64,000 nucleotides of DNA from Nocardia vinacea (GTDB taxonomy: Bacteria > Actinomycetota > Actinomycetes > Mycobacteriales > Mycobacteriaceae): positions 7,688,001 through 7,752,000 of the forward strand of contig NZ_CP109149.1 of assembly GCF_035920345.1 (NCBI RefSeq), read 5' to 3'. The notes below the pieces were generated by a model, which ran no database searches, was not told the DNA's origin, and saw nothing but the letters and a program-made list of their open reading frames with translations. Of the stretch, positions 61,630 to 64,000 are shown one piece after another. The translations under genes and the position numbers were made by a program. Within the stretch, counting starts at the first letter, position 1; each line of letters starts with the position of its first letter.

Positions 61630-62808
61630 ATGTCCTCGCAACCCGCGACCGTCGCCCGCCTGCGCCCGTTTGCCTCCACGATCTTCGCGGAGATGACCGA
61701 ATTAGCCGTCCGGCACGAGGCGATCAACCTGGGTCAGGGCTTTCCGGATACCGACGGACCCGCGGGCATGCTCGAGGTCGCGCGCCAGGCCATCGCCGAC
61801 GGGCTGAACCAGTACCCGCCCGGCCGCGGGATGCCGATCCTGCGGCGCGCCATCGCCGCCGACCGGGCCCGCCGCTACGGCACCCACTACGACCCGGACA
61901 CGCAGGTGCTGGTCACCGTCGGTGCGACGGAGGCGATCAGCGCCGCCGTGCTCGGTCTGGTCGAGCCCGGTCAAGAGGTCGTGCTCATCGAGCCCTACTA
62001 CGACTCCTATGCGGCCGCGGTCGCCCTTGCCGGCGCGCGGCGGCGCACGGCGCACCTCGTCGCCGACGGTGACCGCTTCGTCCTCGACCTGGACAGTCTG
62101 CGCGCCGCCATCACGCCCGCGACCAGGATGCTGATCGTCAATTCACCGCACAACCCGACCGGCACCGTACTCGACCGCGCCGATCTGACCGCGATCGCCG
62201 AAATCGCCTGCGAGCACGGCCTATTGGTGCTTACCGACGAGGTCTACGAACACCTCGTCTACGACGGCAACCAGCACATCAGCCTCGCCACCCTGCCCGG
62301 TATGGCCGAGCGAACCATCGTGGTGTCCAGCGCGGCAAAGACTTTCAGCGTCACCGGTTGGAAGACCGGCTGGGCGCTCGGTCCGGCCGAACTCATCGAC
62401 GGTGTGCTCGCGGCCAAACAGTTCCTGACCTTCGTGGCAGGTGGGCCGTTCCAACCGGCCGTCGCGCACGCGCTGAACAACGAACTCGACTGGGTCGCCG
62501 CACTGCGAGACACACTGTCGGACAAGCGGCTCCGCCTTGCCGCCGCGCTGAAGGACACCGGCTTCGGGGTGAAGGAGAGTGCGGGCGGCTATTTCATCTG
62601 CGCGGATATCACCCCGCTCGGCGCAACCGACGGCTTGGCCTTTTGCCGGGAACTACCGGCTCGGCTGGGTGTCGCAGCCGTGCCGCTCATCGCCTTCGCC
62701 GACCACGTCGAGGCGTGGAATCACCTGGTGCGCTTCACATTCTGCAAACGCGACGAAACCCTCGACGAGGGCGTGCGCCGACTTCGCGCGGGTGTTCGAG
62801 TGGGCTAG
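61630..62808 (+). CDS. dapC: class I/II PLP aminotransferase, DapC-like
   Basis: Probable N-succinyldiaminopimelate aminotransferase of the lysine/diaminopimelate pathway (Rv0858c-like), 392 residues. Motifs: NLGQGFPDTDGP, YPPGRGMPILRRAIA, NSPHNPTGTV near residue 160, and the PLP Lys in SSAAKTFSVTGWKTGW near residue 237. The family includes kynurenine and methionine aminotransferases, so the substrate is likely but not certain. Confidence 0.85.
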   Translation: MSSQPATVARLRPFASTIFAEMTELAVRHEAINLGQGFPDTDGPAGMLEVARQAIADGLNQYPPGRGMPILRRAIAADRARRYGTHYDPDTQVLVTVGATEAISAAVLGLVEPGQEVVLIEPYYDSYAAAVALAGARRRTAHLVADGDRFVLDLDSLRAAITPATRMLIVNSPHNPTGTVLDRADLTAIAEIACEHGLLVLTDEVYEHLVYDGNQHISLATLPGMAERTIVVSSAAKTFSVTGWKTGWALGPAELIDGVLAAKQFLTFVAGGPFQPAVAHALNNELDWVAALRDTLSDKRLRLAAALKDTGFGVKESAGGYFICADITPLGATDGLAFCRELPARLGVAAVPLIAFADHVEAWNHLVRFTFCKRDETLDEGVRRLRAGVRVG

Positions 62809-63455
62809 GCCCGGTCCTGTGGGCGACGTCGCGCCTGTGGTGCGTGCCAGTCATACCGCATCGCGAGCAGGCGAAATACGATTGCGCCGAGCGCGGCGCA
62901 GGCACCGGTGATCGGGTTGTAGGCGTTGAAATGCAGTAGCGTCGCAGTCGCCGTGGCACCGACAAGTGCTGGTACCGCATAGATCTGCTCGGGTATCAGC
63001 ACACTCGGCGTCTGTCCGCCGAGCAGATCGCGGATGACTCCGCCGCCGATCGCGGTGACCAATCCGAGCAGTGTGGCCGAGGGCGCGCCGAGACCGTGGT
63101 TGTAGGCGATCACCGTGCCGGTCACGCAGAAGAGCCCCAGCCCGAAGGCATCGGCCACGCCGAGCGGACCGCCGGTCACGCGCGGCGACGGATGCCAGAA
63201 GAAGATGACCGCGGCCGCGAGCAGCGCGGTCCACAGGTAACTGAGATCGACGAACGACGCGGGTGGTGTCCGGCCGATCACCAGATCCCGAATGACACCG
63301 CCACCGAGCGCCGTGCTGCAGGCGAGCACCACGATCCCGAATACGTCGAATCCGCGCCGTACCGCGAGCAGCGCACCCGAGGTCGCGAAGGCGAAGACGC
63401 CGAACAGCTCCCCGACATGCTGCGCGGTATTCACCGCCGAATCGAAATGCGCCAT
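62805..63455 (-). CDS. TRIC-like cation channel family protein (UPF0126)
   Basis: 216 residues with two three-helix repeats, each ending in GGGVIRDL, the family hallmark. Bacterial members form trimeric intracellular-type (potassium) channels or possibly glycine carriers. Start ATG 63455. Its end overlaps the convergent aminotransferase by four bases. Confidence 0.88.
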   Translation of the reverse strand: MAHFDSAVNTAQHVGELFGVFAFATSGALLAVRRGFDVFGIVVLACSTALGGGVIRDLVIGRTPPASFVDLSYLWTALLAAAVIFFWHPSPRVTGGPLGVADAFGLGLFCVTGTVIAYNHGLGAPSATLLGLVTAIGGGVIRDLLGGQTPSVLIPEQIYAVPALVGATATATLLHFNAYNPITGACAALGAIVFRLLAMRYDWHAPQARRRPQDRA

Positions 63456-63641
63456 GCGCACACGATCACATATCCAGCGCCGAGCAGGCCGAGCGCACCG
63501 ACCCGGCCGCGCATCGACGCGGCCACTCGCACGATGTGTAGAGGCGATTACATCCGTCGAGCGCACGGTCGAGGTGACTCGATCCGCCGGGTGTATCGAG
63601 GTCTGGGACTGGGCAGTCGGCCCACACGAAGCCGGGCACGT

Positions 63642-64000
63642 TCAGGCAGGTATCGGCCGAGCGCGGTCCGTGGCAAGCAGAACGGCGATCCCGCCGAGCA
63701 TCGTGCCCATGACGTAGCGTTGGACCCGCAGCCACAGCGGCCGCCCGGTCAGGAAGGCGGCGATCCCGCCCGCGCCGAGCACGATCAGGCCGTTCACTGT
63801 CAACGCCACCGCGATCTGCACCGATCCGAGGCACAGACTCTGCAACCACACCCGGCCGTGCTCGGGTGCCACGAACTGCGGAATCAACGCCATGTACATG
63901 ATCGCGATCTTCGGATTCAGCAGATTGGTGACCAACCCCATGGTGAACAATCGTCGCGTCGGATCCGCGGGCAGCACGGCAGGCGCGAACACCGAGGTCC
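63642..64000 (-). CDS. LysE family exporter, partial
   Basis: Only the C-terminal part (about 119 residues) is inside the window; the start lies beyond 64000. Helices and the family segment GLVTNLLNPKIAIMYMALIPQF are clear. LysE/RhtB proteins export amino acids or small metabolites. Substrate unknown. Confidence 0.88.
   Translation of the reverse strand, partial: TSVFAPAVLPADPTRRLFTMGLVTNLLNPKIAIMYMALIPQFVAPEHGRVWLQSLCLGSVQIAVALTVNGLIVLGAGGIAAFLTGRPLWLRVQRYVMGTMLGGIAVLLATDRARPIPA

Overview
The window is chromosomal DNA from a high-GC, mycolic-acid-type actinomycete, most probably Nocardia or a close relative. The supporting genes are mycothiol synthase (mshD), a GlnR-type regulator, a DesA-type acyl-ACP desaturase, an LCP cell-wall ligase, DUF3073, a mycobactin/nocobactin-like salicylate siderophore locus and a ScbR-like butyrolactone receptor. 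Much of positions 1-39500 follows the gene order of Mycobacterium tuberculosis Rv0808 to Rv0824c (purF, purM, DUF3073, YgfZ, pabC, nitrobindin, sseC/sseA, thioredoxin, glnR, mshD, phoT/pstB, phoY, LCP, dus, desA). Blocks have been added to that backbone: a dipeptide ABC transporter between purF and purM, cydABDC after pabC, and a full pstSCA set before pstB.

Layout. 1-9200: purF, a five-component oligopeptide importer (SBP, two permeases, one fused double ATPase), purM, DUF3073. 9378-12306 (minus): asparaginase, MOSC protein, YgfZ. 12617-20347 (plus): aminodeoxychorismate lyase and the cytochrome bd operon cydABDC. 20333-20580: a promoter, a 12-codon ORF with a very strong ribosome site, and a multi-hairpin RNA. 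20639-25846: a hypothetical protein, a Uma2 nuclease, nitrobindin, the DUF1416/SseA/DUF4395 sulfur cluster behind a cysteine-rich leader peptide, thioredoxin, and an LmeA-like lipoprotein. 26031-32695: glnR, mshD, pstSCAB behind a PHO box, phoU. 32796-39495: LCP ligase, dus, SDR, a Mce-associated-like membrane protein, desA. 39730-42378: a decayed DUF937 gene, four tRNAs (Lys, Glu, Asp, Phe), and a TetR-type receptor with an upstream palindrome. 42501-48345: small proteins, polyprenol-phosphate mannosyltransferase, a 43-bp tandem repeat array, plsC and plsB. 49268-56956: an iron-controlled salicylate siderophore locus (salicylate synthase, aryl-AMP ligase, ArCP-Cy-A-PCP NRPS) and an SDR. 57043-64000: a carboxymuconolactone decarboxylase/AhpD-like gene with Crp- and ECF41-type promoter sites, a type I DAHP synthase behind a Tyr-Phe-Trp-Phe leader peptide, methyltransferase, GNAT, SigJ (ECF41), aminotransferase, TRIC-like channel, and a LysE exporter cut by the window end.

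Regulation is the richest aspect. Two amino-acid attenuators can be read directly (cysteine leader at 24403-24468, aromatic leader at 57663-57734), and there is a third uORF-RNA element of unknown role (20395-20580). There are also IdeR boxes, a PHO box, a Crp site beside a SigJ-type promoter, several TetR-like palindromes, and at least eight genes with a TANNNT box 6-7 nt before the start codon, which suggests leaderless mRNAs. No insertion sequence, prophage or CRISPR array was seen.
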